A stretch of 64,000 nt of DNA from Cylindrobasidium torrendii FP15055 ss-10. Its lineage: Eukaryota > Basidiomycota > Agaricomycetes > Agaricales > Physalacriaceae. This document shows positions 45,760-56,506 of the stretch, piece after piece (within the stretch, counting starts at the first letter, position 1; every line of letters begins with the position of its first letter). The stretch spans positions 218,183-282,182 of the forward strand of contig KN880437.1 of assembly GCA_000934385.1 (NCBI GenBank), written 5' to 3'. The notes below the pieces were generated by a model. The model worked only from the letters and a program-made list of their open reading frames with translations, searched no databases and was not told the DNA's origin. The position numbers were made by a program, and so were the translations under genes.

Positions 45760-48475
45760 ATGCTGACATCAGCCTTCCGGCCGTATTTTGGTCGATCACC
45801 TCCATGGACAGCTCGCCATGCTAGCCCCGCGACGCCAGTGGTTCCGCGCGTGTTTACGCGTCCTAGACCGTCAAAATCACCCCCGTCGCTCATTTGGTAC
45901 TTCTGGGATATGTTGCGCGCCAAAGACTGCAGATTTTAAACTCGAGGACTACCCTTGTGATGTTATTCGGTGAGTTAGCTAGTGTCACTCGGGCGACTGT
46001 CTAAAGCATTGCAGTAATTTCTCTATAATTGCACACATTGGTAACCTCCAAATAACCCGAATTTCACCCCGGCTCATTCTTGTGCGTAGACCATGGCAAA
46101 TCCACGCTCGCGGACAGGTGGGTCTCTACGCACCATTGACTGCTCGAGCTCACATACAGTCACCTAGGCTTCTGGAGGTACATTTAGGTCCCATTGGATA
46201 GCCCGTTGCTTATATTGGACCAGCTTACTGGGACTATTCCCACGGCGGAGAAAGGCAAGAATGCCCAATTTCTGGACAAGTTAAAGGTTGAGCGGGAGAG
46301 AGGAATCACTGGTGCGTCGTTCGCTCTTCATACTTTGCTTGCACTGAGCTTTCTGTAGTCAAAGCCCAAACAGCCAGGTACCATCTGTTGCTGCCAGTCC
46401 CATAGCACTGTTAACCATTCTGAAGCATGTTCTACGACTATAATGGCAAGCGTCACCTGCTGAATCTCATCGACACCCCCGGACATGTTGACTTTGCCTG
46501 GGAGGTCTCACGGTCCATGGCCGCGTCTCAGGGGGCTCTCCTTCTTGTTGACGCTAGTCAGGGTGTCCAAGCACAGTCAATTTCAGTCTTTCATATTGCC
46601 AAAGAGCGCGGTCTGAAGATTATACCTATCCTTAATAAGGTGCGCGGCATCCTACACACTCTTGCTGAAGCTTAACTGTGTATAGATAGATCTCCCGGCT
46701 GCACAACCAGAACTCATGGCTGCTCAAATGGAATCGACGTTTGGTATAGACCCCGCGGACATCATCAGAATATCTGCTAAAACAGGCATGGGTGTGCCCG
46801 AGATCTTGCGGGCCGTTGTAGAGAGGATTCCACCGCCTACTGGATCGACGGAGGAACCTCTGAAGGCATTCTTATTTGATTCACTGTACGCTTCCAATTC
46901 AGACACCTGGCATCCATTTCTCATTCGTTTTGTAGATACGACCGGTATCGTGGTGTCATTTCTCTGGTCAACGTGCAAAGTGGAATTCTTCGGAAGGGTA
47001 CGTCAGATTGTACATTGTGAGGCTTGTTTAACCAGTCGAGCAGGCGACAAGATCCAGTCATGTCACACTCGCAAGCGCTATGAAGTGACGGAAGTTGGAC
47101 TGATGCACCCCGAGGAGATTCCCACTCAGATTCTGTATCCCGGTCAAGTTGGATACGTTGCATGCAACATGAAGGTATCGGCTGAAGGTACGTGATCTCT
47201 AGCATGTTGTTTAAGACCGCTAAGTACATCGTGACAGCGCACATTGGTGATACTCTTCATCGTGTCGGCGCACCAGTGGACTCTATGCCTGGCTTCAAGG
47301 CTGCGAAAGCTATGGTGAGGCTGTCTACTAGTGCATATACATCAACAAGCTCACCCCTAAAACCTAAAGGTATTCGCTGGTGTGTTCCCTGTTGACACCC
47401 GCGACTTTCCAAAGCTTGAGGAGTCTATCAAACGCGTTTGTTTCTCCAACTCGCACTACAACTTATAACTGATTGCGTCCACGTACAGCTCACCCTTACC
47501 GACCGGAGCGTGACCATCCAACGTGAATCCTCCTCTGCTCTTGGACAGGGCGCGCGCCTGGGTTTCCTGGGCACATTACACATGGACGTTTTCCGCCAGC
47601 GCCTCGAGGACGAGTACGATGCAAACATTATCATCACCGCGCCGACAGTACCGTACAAAATCATCGACCGCAAAGGTGTTGAGACTATGATCAGCAACCC
47701 CACTCAGTTCCCGGATGTTACCGATTCTGGCGCAGGCTTGACTGTGCAGGAGCCCGTTGTACACGCATCCATTATCGCCCCAGAGGACTACTTTGGCGAA
47801 ATTTCCGAGCTGTGCTACGAGCACCGCGCAGACGATTTGGAGCACAAGTATTTGGATGCGGGATCTGCTGCGCCAGATGGCTCAGCAAGAATGATGATTA
47901 CTTGCGTTATTCCTCTGAGCGAGATTGTGACGGATTTCTTCGACCAGCTGAAGAGCCGAACGTCAGGATATGCTAGCTTCGAGTGCGTCGGTCTTCCGTT
48001 GTGATGCGCTGTACTGATCTTCCATTAGTTACGAAGATGCGGGGTATAGGTCCAGCAACCTGTCCAAGATGGTCTTCCTGCTCAACGGCAAGCCTGTGGA
48101 TGCATTGGCGCTTATTGTGCATGAGAGCCAGAAGGACAAAATTGGTAGGGCGTGGGTAAAGAAACTTCGTGCGTGTTTTATACTACCGTTTGCCTGTGTT
48201 ACAGTACACCCTTGCTAACGGTCCCTGTAGACAAGGTCATTCCGCGACACCTTTTCGAAGTCCCCATCCAGGCCGTTGTAGGAAGGAAGGTCATTGCGCG
48301 CGAGACACTATCGGCTATGCGCGCAGATGTCACAGCTGGGCTCTATGGTGGGCACTACGAACGCAAGATGAAGCACTTGGACAACCAAAAGGAGGGTAAG
48401 AAGAGGATGAAGCGGGTTGGACAGGTAGATCTACCGCAGGAAGCGTTCTTCGATATATTGTCGAAGAAAAACTGA
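45760..48475 (+). CDS. GUF1: Mitochondrial translation factor GUF1 (EF4/LepA)
   Basis: GUF1 is a ribosome-dependent GTPase of mitochondrial translation. The start [20 protein letters not shown] is Arg/Ser-rich without acidic residues, as in a targeting peptide. The G domain is split into very small exons: RNFSIIAHI (26 nt), DHGKSTLAD (28 nt, P-loop), LLE (10 nt, 46168-46177), [20 protein letters not shown] with the switch GIT, and VKAQTAS (19 nt). Larger exons give [10 protein letters not shown] (G3) and ILNKIDLP (G4). Beyond are [29 protein letters not shown]-type, [20 protein letters not shown] and the LepA C-terminal GGHYERKMK. The exact first splice is uncertain. The stop is TGA at 48473-48475. 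Confidence 0.94.
46168..46177 (+). other. 10-nt micro-exon of GUF1
   Basis: GCTTCTGGAG lies between a cacctag acceptor and a gtacatt donor. Joined to AG at 46116-46117 and CTTACTGGG at 46224, it gives R-L-L-E-L-T-G in frame, as in the family. Confidence 0.8.
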
Positions 48476-48797
48476 GAACATGTTGAACAATTACATACTA
48501 CACGCAAAAGCATAATCGACTCCAGCTGCTGCGTGTCTGCGTCAGACTACATTTAAGCTGGTCACGGTTTATTGCGTTCTTTGGCTCGTGAAAGCCCTAG
48601 ATACTGCTGGAGAACTCGAGTCTTGAGCTTCTGCAAAGGGGGCCCAGACTGCAGGCTCCTCTAAAGTTGGGTCTGCTAAGCGGGGTCGAACTGACGCTCG
48701 GAAGCAATGGACCACTGATCCGTCCCGGATAGCTGACATCCTCTCTACTTCTACTCCCATCTTCTCTCTTATTGTTTTCCTTCTGTCTATCAGCACG
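48476..48797. other. Intergenic region
   Basis: About 320 bp between two plus-strand genes; a pyrimidine-rich stretch (TTCTCTCTTATTGTTTTCC) precedes the ATG at 48798. Confidence 0.5.
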
Positions 48798-49885
48798 ATG
48801 TATGGCGGCGGCGCAACCACAATGAATAACCCATTTGCTCCGGACCCCAACGGAACGCAATCGCGCTTCCCGGACGTCACAAGCATTGATGCGCAATACG
48901 GCCAGCAATACTCGGGCTATGGGCAGGCACCGCAGCAGTACGCCCAACCACAGCAGCAGTATGGACAACCTCAGCAATTCGGCCAGCCGCAACAACAGTA
49001 TGGACAGCCTCAGATGGGGATGCAGCCGATGGCTACTGGCATGAATATGGGCATGGGCATCCAACCACAATATACGCAGGTGCCTCAGCAAGCCAACTTT
49101 GGCGGCGGTGGCTACATGAGTCCGCCCCCGCAAATGGTTCCTCAGCAGACAGGCTGGACAGGTCCTCAGTCGTACGGGTCGAGCTACGGCTATCTGAATG
49201 GACAACAACAACAACCAATCAATACTGCTACACAGCAAGTCACTAGCAACCCTGGCTATGTTGCAGCCTTCGATCCGTATGGGCCCATATCCCAGGCGTG
49301 GGACGGTGGGTCTGGCGCATCGGCCATGTCTCCGACGGGTATCGCGTCACCAACAACGTCCAATACGACGACACCGGGGGCAGGACCGACGCATCATCCC
49401 CGAGAGTTCATCCGTATACGCAAGACCGAGATTGACACCTGGAACACATTTGCTTGGAAGGAGTTTATCAACACGTTCGATAGCCTCCGGGAAAGCTGGG
49501 CTGCCAGGAAGCGAGAACTCGATGCGAAAGTACAGCAGTTTACAATGCAGATGCAGTATGGCGGCGGCGGATACCATCCACAACAAATCCAGCAGGAGAT
49601 TGGTAGATTGCAAGGGGTTCGTGGTCCGCTCTGTGCTGGAATGTGAACTTACATTGCAAGGATAGCTTTCAAAGGAAGCAGACTCCAATTCTGGTGCGAA
49701 TTGTGCTTTGGCGCCTCGTAATGCTAACTCTTGCTCCAGATAACGCTGCTGCGGCAGTGTACCAACTTGGCGAAGTGTTCGAGAACTACCGCAAGTCTGG
49801 AGATCTGTCTAGCAAGCGCCTTATCCGCGAGGCTTGTAACGCATGTCTGAATGGCGCGCCCGATTGGCCACCTGTAGTTTATTAA
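48798..49885 (+). CDS. Gln/Gly/Pro-rich protein of unknown function
   Basis: The start MYGGGATTMNNPFAPDPNGT opens a long low-complexity half with repeats such as QQYGQPQQ, and Gly/Met-rich parts. The second half looks ordered: HHPREFIRIRKTEIDTWNTF, AWKEFINTFDSLRESWAARK, and QIQQEIGRLQG. A 28-nt exon (LSKEADSNS) and a final exon (AAAVYQLGEVFENYRKSGDL, then KRLIREACNACLNGAPDWPP) end at the TAA at 49883-49885. The ordered part is conserved-looking and helical, but I do not recognise it. The Q-rich half has prion-like composition, often seen in proteins of RNA granules or endocytic coats; that is only a composition argument. Confidence 0.75.
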
Positions 49886-50115
49886 GCTGTATATTATCCA
49901 CCTCGCCCATATTGGTCGTTCACTTCACACTACTAAATCAAGGACTCTAAGATTCAGATGGACATGAGCCCTTCAGGCGCCTTGGAGAAACATGAATGCC
50001 TCGATGTTGTCCTTTGGCTCAATTGGCGATGCAGTTGGCGCATTCAACCTCATTGCTGCCGCAGCGTTAGGCGGTCGTGATCGCGGATTTCTCTTGTCCA
50101 ATTCACGATCATGTT

Positions 50116-52786
50116 ATGGCAGGCCGCACACCCAGACGAGTGCCTGCGCTGAATACGTCTCCTGCTCCTCGTCCTACTATCAATCTTGAAGAATGGGAGG
50201 CTAAAGCGCCATTGGGGGACGCTGAAATCAGAAGCGTTGGCTTGATAAAAGCTGCAGCCGAGAAGCTGGCTTTGCCGGTATTGACTCTGCTTTTATTCGA
50301 GAGCCAACAAGAACTAAGATAAATTAGCCCATTGGCGGTGACGACTCGCCCTCGCGTCCGTCGACACCGAAATCGAAATTGCTCATTGGGCCCGGCTCGC
50401 GTCCTGGGACACCCAACCCGTCTCGATTTGGACCTGTACCGACTCACGCATTGCACCCAAAACTCCCTGTACAAACACCGCAGCAATTTTACGACTGGTT
50501 TGCTGTCATCGACAAGTCCGTCGCACATAGCCAGGAAGCCCATTTCCGTGCCCACGTCGCCGTTGTTGCAGACCATCTCTCAACATGCGACTATCTACTC
50601 GAGCGGATTGGCGAGGTTGAAAAGGAAGTGGATCAAATGTTGGAACAATGGACCAGTGTCGAGGAAAGCGGAAAGAGTCTGAAGGATGCGTGCGAGCGAC
50701 TGTTGGAAGAGAGGGTGTGTGTGGTCATTCCTGCTGGCTGGCAATATACTGACTGAATCTGCGCAGGATCATCTTCTCAATACAACAGACGAGATTGGTG
50801 CACGACTGGAATATTTCCAGGAATTGGAACACGCTACGCGAATGCTCAATCATCCTGGCGAATCTCTCGTCCTCCAAGCCGATTTCCTGTACATGGTTGA
50901 GCGTGTGGACATCTGCATTGACTACCTCAAATCTCACGTACGTCGCCAAGCGTACCAAACTAAAATCCAACTCATCGCAATACAGAGACATTTCCGCGAA
51001 GCCGAAGTCTATCTCCTGCGGTTCCAGCAATGCATGACCCGCGCTATGACCCTCATCAAAATGTTTTTCGTTGGGTCTCTTCGCGCTCTGTCTGCTGATA
51101 TCTCCAAACGACTATTCGAAAAGGATGTTTCTTCGACCGCACAGATGCATCTCCTCTACACCCGCTTCCGCAGTGTTGCGCCTCAACTAGGACCTCTCCT
51201 ACGCGAGCTCGAACGTCGGGCAGTATCTCATCCAGACGAGCTAATGGCGCTGTTGTCTGAATGCCATACCGCCTATCTTTCCACCCGTAAATCCTTGCTC
51301 ATCAATCGGCTCATGGAAGAGATCAAGGGCCTTGACCCGACGCACACCGAGCTGGTCGAGTTGACGCGCGCAGGTTGCAGCTACTTGAAGCAGCTGTGTC
51401 TAGACGAATACAACACCTTCCGTGAGTTCTTTAGCACAGGAGAAGATCAGCTGTAGTATGTGCGTGTTCTACATCATATCGCCCACCTTTGACCCTATTC
51501 CAGCCAATACCTCGAAAATATCTGCGACTACCTCTATGATGACCTTCGGCCACGCATTCTACACGAGCCGCGACTTACGGCTTTGTGCGAGGTCTGTACC
51601 GTATTGCAGGCGCTGATGGTTCTGGACGACCCGGATGTTGGAAACGACGACAATGAGCTTAATCTCGACCTTGACGGCGAACCGAAGTCCTCCGGATGGC
51701 ATGGCTTGCATATAAGCCAGCTATTAGAGATGGTATTGCAGGATGCTCAAACGAGGCTTGTGTTCAAAGCCCAATCTGTCATTCAGACCGACATTCGGTA
51801 TTACGTGCCCAAGGCGAAGGATCTAGCATATCCAGAAAAGCTTATCGAGGCAAGAAAGCCGGCATCGGCCACAGACATGAAGGAAAAGGAGATCGTGAGC
51901 CAGATCTTCCGCACGCCGTCGTTGGAAAAACAGGATACGTGGTATCCTACGCTTCAAAAGACCGTGTGGGTGCTTTCGCAATTGCACGACTATGTCAAGG
52001 TAACGAGCTTGCATCACGCTTCTGGTTGGTAGCTTACGATGACTGCAGCCCGCTATATTCGAAGACATTGCTCAAGAAGCCCTTACACTCTGTCAGCAGT
52101 CGCTTGTCGGCGCCGTTGAGATAATCAAGGTCAAGAATCCTCCAACAAGCGTTCTCGATGCACACCTCTTCCTCGCCCGTCATCTACTCATCATGAAGGA
52201 AGTCACCAATAACCTCGATTTCCTCCAACGCGACTACGACCCCAGTGTCCATCTCGCAGGGATGACGGACGCCTTGTCATCTATGCTTTCACGCACCAGC
52301 GCCCTGCTGCCAGGATCGCTGTTCTCTGCATTCACTGTACCCACAGCGGAGGGTGCTATCGGGTCGCTCAAACAGGCCATTGACCAAGCCCTCCGGCAGG
52401 CCTGTGCTGACGCCATAACCGAATGTGCATCCCCAGTGTGTACGCCCCTTCGTGAATGGGTTGACCACATGAATGAAATTCCGTCCACTCAAAGGCCAAG
52501 CCAAGCTGACGCGGCGCGCTCCCTGCGGGACGCGTTTGTAGGCGCCTGCGGCGGCGCTCTCCGTGCGAATGTCATGCGACTTAGCCTGTATCTGGAAAGT
52601 GATAGAACCGTTGGTGTGCTAGTGGGACATGTGGAGGAGAGGATTGTTGATGAGTACAGTGCATATAGGAATATGGCGAGGAGTGTTGATGTCGTCGAGG
52701 GTGTTATGGATGACCAAAGCGTGAGGATTATGGTGAGGGATGTTCGAGAGAAAGGTGTTGAGCAGACGGATAGTAGTGGATCATAA
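50116..52786 (+). CDS. COG3: Conserved oligomeric Golgi complex subunit 3
   Basis: COG3 (Sec34) belongs to lobe A of the COG tether for retrograde vesicles at the Golgi. Start MAGRTPRRVPALNTSPAPRP. An early Ser/Pro-rich linker (PIGGDDSPSRPSTPKSK) precedes the conserved Sec34 N-terminal region: TPQQFYDWFAVIDKSVAHSQ, HFRAHVAVVADHLSTCDYLL, DHLLNTTDEIGARLEYFQEL. Exons with LHLLYTRFRSVAPQLGPLLR-type sequence and YLENICDYLYDDLRPRILHE, LTALCEVCTVLQALM follow. The C-terminal part has AHLFLARHLLIMKEVTNNLD and ends DSSGS at the TAA/TGA region, 52786. About eight introns. All landmarks match COG3. Confidence 0.93.
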
Positions 52787-53279
52787 AATACTCAATTACA
52801 TAGTTTGGGTGTATCACAGTGGCCCCCGGAAAAGGAACATAGCGCATTGCACATATTTGGCAATCCTCTGACTCGCACGTGTTCACTGTTCCAGATGAAT
52901 TGATCCCGGAGTAAGTAATGGCTGGCCACGTGTAATTTTCATTGTTCGTGTATTATGTCATCCATCTGGTCCCTTTCGAGCCCACCGTGAAGCTTGAAAG
53001 AGGCTCGTCCATAGTACATACCTTGGCGGCGGAATCAAAGAGGCGCGCAAGTCTCATATTGTTGACAAACACACTACTTCGGGCTTCAACCTTCAAGTCA
53101 GAAGGACCGGCAACGAGTTATTTATTCGACCACTTGGCATTGCGGATGGTATCTGAGTTTACGAGGCAGCATAATTTACAAAAGGCATTACACGAAAAGC
53201 AACAACGAAGTTCAAAAGCTCCCAAGAAATCAATGTCAGTATGCAGTATTGCTGGCTTCGTCTACCCCCTCGTCCACGT
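52787..53279. other. Convergent intergenic region
   Basis: About 490 bp between the COG3 and KH gene stops. No feature is supported. Confidence 0.5.
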
Positions 53280-54603
53280 TTAGTGTCCAGGAGGCGGGCC
53301 ACGCATCTGTTTCTGTTTCTCTTGTTCCAATCGCTGGGCAAAGATGTAAGAAGAGGCAGTGCGCAAAGCAAGAGATCGTACGTGGTAGAGTAAAGAGATG
53401 GCCATTTGGATGTTGGCCTGTTGGCCAGTGATTACGACCAGGCGCTCGTTCTCCGCACTGTGCCCTGGGACGGACCCCGTCGCGCCGGGCTCCATAATTT
53501 TGATTTGACTAGCACTCATGTGGCGGATTTCGTTGATTTTAGCGCCGCCCTTGCCGATGATGCAGCCAACAAGGTCATTTGGGATGTAGATCTCCTGCGT
53601 TTGTTGCTGTTGTTGGGGTGGATTCTGATATGAAGAGTACGGAGCAGGCATATACGACCCTGGAGGCGGCGGCGGATAGGCAGTCGGCGGGGGTGAAACG
53701 TGAGCCGCGGGAGCGCGAGTACGAGTGGTGCTGCCAGCAGGACGGTAGCTGGCATGGCCAATCGTGGACGATGGCTGGCGCTCTTGAGCTTCAATAAGAA
53801 TGTTCCCAATGTAGTACGTTGCGATATGAATGGCATCCGCAACACCGGCAACACTGAGGACTCGCTGCAAAGTGGTTAGATGCGTTTAATGCAAACAAGG
53901 AATGCAAACTTCAGTTGAACCGGGAAGCATACCCTCACTAGCGTTCAGACGAGCACCACTAGCATCCTGAATCTCTTTTATCTTGGACCCTCCTTTGCCA
54001 ATGACCGACCCCATACGCGAGTTGGGAATCATAAACTTGATCGTGACCGCACGGCTCCCTGGAACAGAGGGCTGGTCGAAGGGCTCATCGTTGATACGAC
54101 GGACAATCAGACCGAACGCCTGAGGGCGTTAGAAACTCGCAACGATACACAAGTGACCCTCACTTTTGAGACGGCATCGAGTGGACCATTAACGTTCAAG
54201 ATGCGCTCAGGATTGCCAGGAATACTCTCGGACACGATGACCTTGGCACCACTTTTCTCGCGAATTTCGTTAACATGAGCACCTCCCTTGCCGATGATGA
54301 TAGACGCGTCCTGTGTCACTATGAGGCACCGCATGTGGATCGTGGGCGCAGGTGTTGGGGCGGGGACACCGCTGGCAGTAGCATCTGCTGGAGGCGACGG
54401 CGCTTTCTCGGGCAAAGCTGTTGACTATTAGGTACGACATGTGAGATAAGCAGAACGTTGATAGTACCAGACACTGTGGCATCACCATTGTGGGCGGCGG
54501 CAGAGGAAGGTGGGCCTGCGCCAGTGTTCGGCCGTTTGTACTGCTTTTGATCAGAGTCCGAGGCGGAGCGAGAGCGTTTGCGGGTGTGTTCAGCTTCTGG
54601 CAT
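53280..54603 (-). CDS. RNA-binding protein with three KH domains (PCBP/Hek2-like)
   Basis: Begins MPEAEHTRKRSRSASDSDQK, a basic, Ser-rich start. KH1: IHMRCLIVTQDASIIIGKGG followed by AHVNEIREKSGAKVIVSES. KH2: VTIKFMIPNSRMGSVIGKGG and SKIKEIQDASGARLNASEG. A Pro/Tyr-rich spacer with a Gln run precedes KH3: EIYIPNDLVGCIIGKGGAKI, NEIRHMSASQIKIMEPG. All three have the I-I-G-K-G-G loop that contacts nucleic acid. The order and spacing resemble hnRNP K/PCBP, yeast Hek2/Pbp2 and fission yeast Rnc1, which bind C-rich RNA. It ends RGPPPGH at 53280. The exact orthologue cannot be told from sequence alone. Confidence 0.92.
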
Positions 54604-54895
54604 GGCGCAAGTTGAATTATGTGCGTTAGTTTAAGCTCGGCGGTCGAGGGTGTGATTGGACGGAGTTGGTGTCTGGCAGGAAGGATGGCGAATGCACGTA
54701 AGGGGGATGTGGCGGAGTGGATGGCTGGCGGCGGCGGCACACATACCTTCACAAATGCGGACGACGATGGCCAGGAGGAAAGATGCACGCACGCGTTGGC
54801 TACCACCTTCCGATCCAAACATCGGACCGGGCGTCCGACCATCATCCACGTCTTCCTGCTGCCTTGCTGCTTAACCACCACACCATCACAGCCCA

Positions 54896-55867
54896 ATGTC
54901 CACTGCCACTGCGCGCGCCGAAGCGCGGAGAAAAGCAATTCTGTCGCGCGGCTCCGACCGTCTTGCAAAGTTAACAACATCTGGCCGAGGCGAAGACGCA
55001 CCAGCCTATATGCACGATGATCCACCTCTGGCCAAGCTGAACAACTTGTCAAAATTCGTCGGCGAGGAGACTACCGCAATGCCACCTCAATTTAGCGCGG
55101 CACCACCGGATCCCACCGTTTGGAACAACGAGGAGCAGCAGCGCCTCATGCAGGCGCTTCTTATGGGAGGCTTCCCACAAATGCAACCTGGCCAGGCGCC
55201 AGCACTGGGGACACCCCCTCGTGGAGACTCGATCCCATCCATTCCCTCGATGGAGGATAATCCATTGTTCGCGCAACTGGCCGCAGCCATGCCACCACCC
55301 GGCTCTCGGACAGCAATGGACCCACCGAAACCGAAGACACTGGTGCAGCGGTTGTTCCCACTGATCCACCTTGTATCGGCCTGGATTTTACTTGCATATT
55401 TTGTGTTGGTCCAGGAGCCCAACGTCAATGAGGCTATGGGTGGATTTGTAGATGAGCAAAAGAATCATGCTTTCACTCGTTGGGGTGCATTTTCCAAGGA
55501 AATTGGACGCGTTCAAGTTGTGGTGAGTCGCTTTTACTTTGGTTTGGTGTGCCTAATCTTGTTTCTATAGCCATTTTTCTGGGCCTTCACTACTGTACAA
55601 ATCATCATCCATTCGACGCGCCTATCCATGGGATTCGTATGTGCTTCCCGATTTTCGTTGATGTTGTACTGAACTAGTCCTCAGGATTCCACCCCACTTC
55701 CAACACTCCTTTCCATGGCCATGCCTGTACTCCCACCCACACTATCAACCATCGTTGTGCACGGATACAAGTACATCGGCCTGTTTTCCATGTTACTCGA
55801 CGATATCGCCGCACTCCTTGTAGGGATAGGCTTTTTCGTGTGGATCTCAACTTGGTTTTCTGCTTAG
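54896..55867 (+). CDS. GET2: GET complex receptor subunit Get2-like
   Basis: Get2 and Get1 form the ER receptor for the Get3 ATPase that delivers tail-anchored proteins. The start MSTATARAEARRKAILSRGS carries the basic R-R-x-x-I/L motif that Get2 uses to bind Get3, followed by DRLAKLTTSGRGED. A long Pro/Met-rich cytosolic linker leads to three predicted membrane helices: LFPLIHLVSAWILLAYFVLV, PFFWAFTTVQIIIHSTRL, and YIGLFSMLLDDIAALLVGIG with FFVWISTWFSA. Two introns. The stop is TAG at 55865-55867. It is divergent from the KH gene with about 290 bp between starts. Confidence 0.85.
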
Positions 55868-56506
55868 ATTGGGCCTCATGAGTGTATGTATTTGTAAAAA
55901 TTTGGAAAAACGCAAACGACGTGTGATGCTCATGAAATAGCGACGGAAACCCATCTTACGGTGAGCCTTCCCCTCCGCACCCCCTTCCTTGAGAGTGATA
56001 CTGTCATGGACCACTGAATTCCCGAGGAGCGTGAGGCACGGCGATCCGGGAAATGGACGCGGCACTCTCACTTACAAGCTACAAGCAGACCTACGTCCAA
56101 GCTTACCATTGTTGCATGCTTGTTGATTGACTGCTACGCGCTACCTCACAATGATTGCTACATAAAATTATTCCATTACAGTGCACTTGCGAGTAGTTTC
56201 GTCCGGGTTTCCTTGAGGCTTGTGTAATCCATAATGTGTTGTACCCGTAGGACCTTGCAAGTTATGGGCCAGTTACCATTGACTGTGTGGCAAGAGTCAC
56301 CCAGAACCTATTGCTTTTTTCTGGTAGTATACCGTGAAATTGAGACGTTGTGTGCAAGTGTACCTCAGGGCCGTGTAAGTACACTCTGTGTCACGGCATC
56401 TTTAGGGCCGGGGAGATCGCGTCTTAGCGTCACAAAGGTCACGACACTGCATTGCATTCCTCACTATAGTCTCTAATACCGGAATCCACTTAGCTGTCTT
56501 CACAAC
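55868..56506. other. Intergenic region before the SNF2 gene
   Basis: About 640 bp with only short frames in both directions. No clear TATA element; nothing else is seen. Confidence 0.5.
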
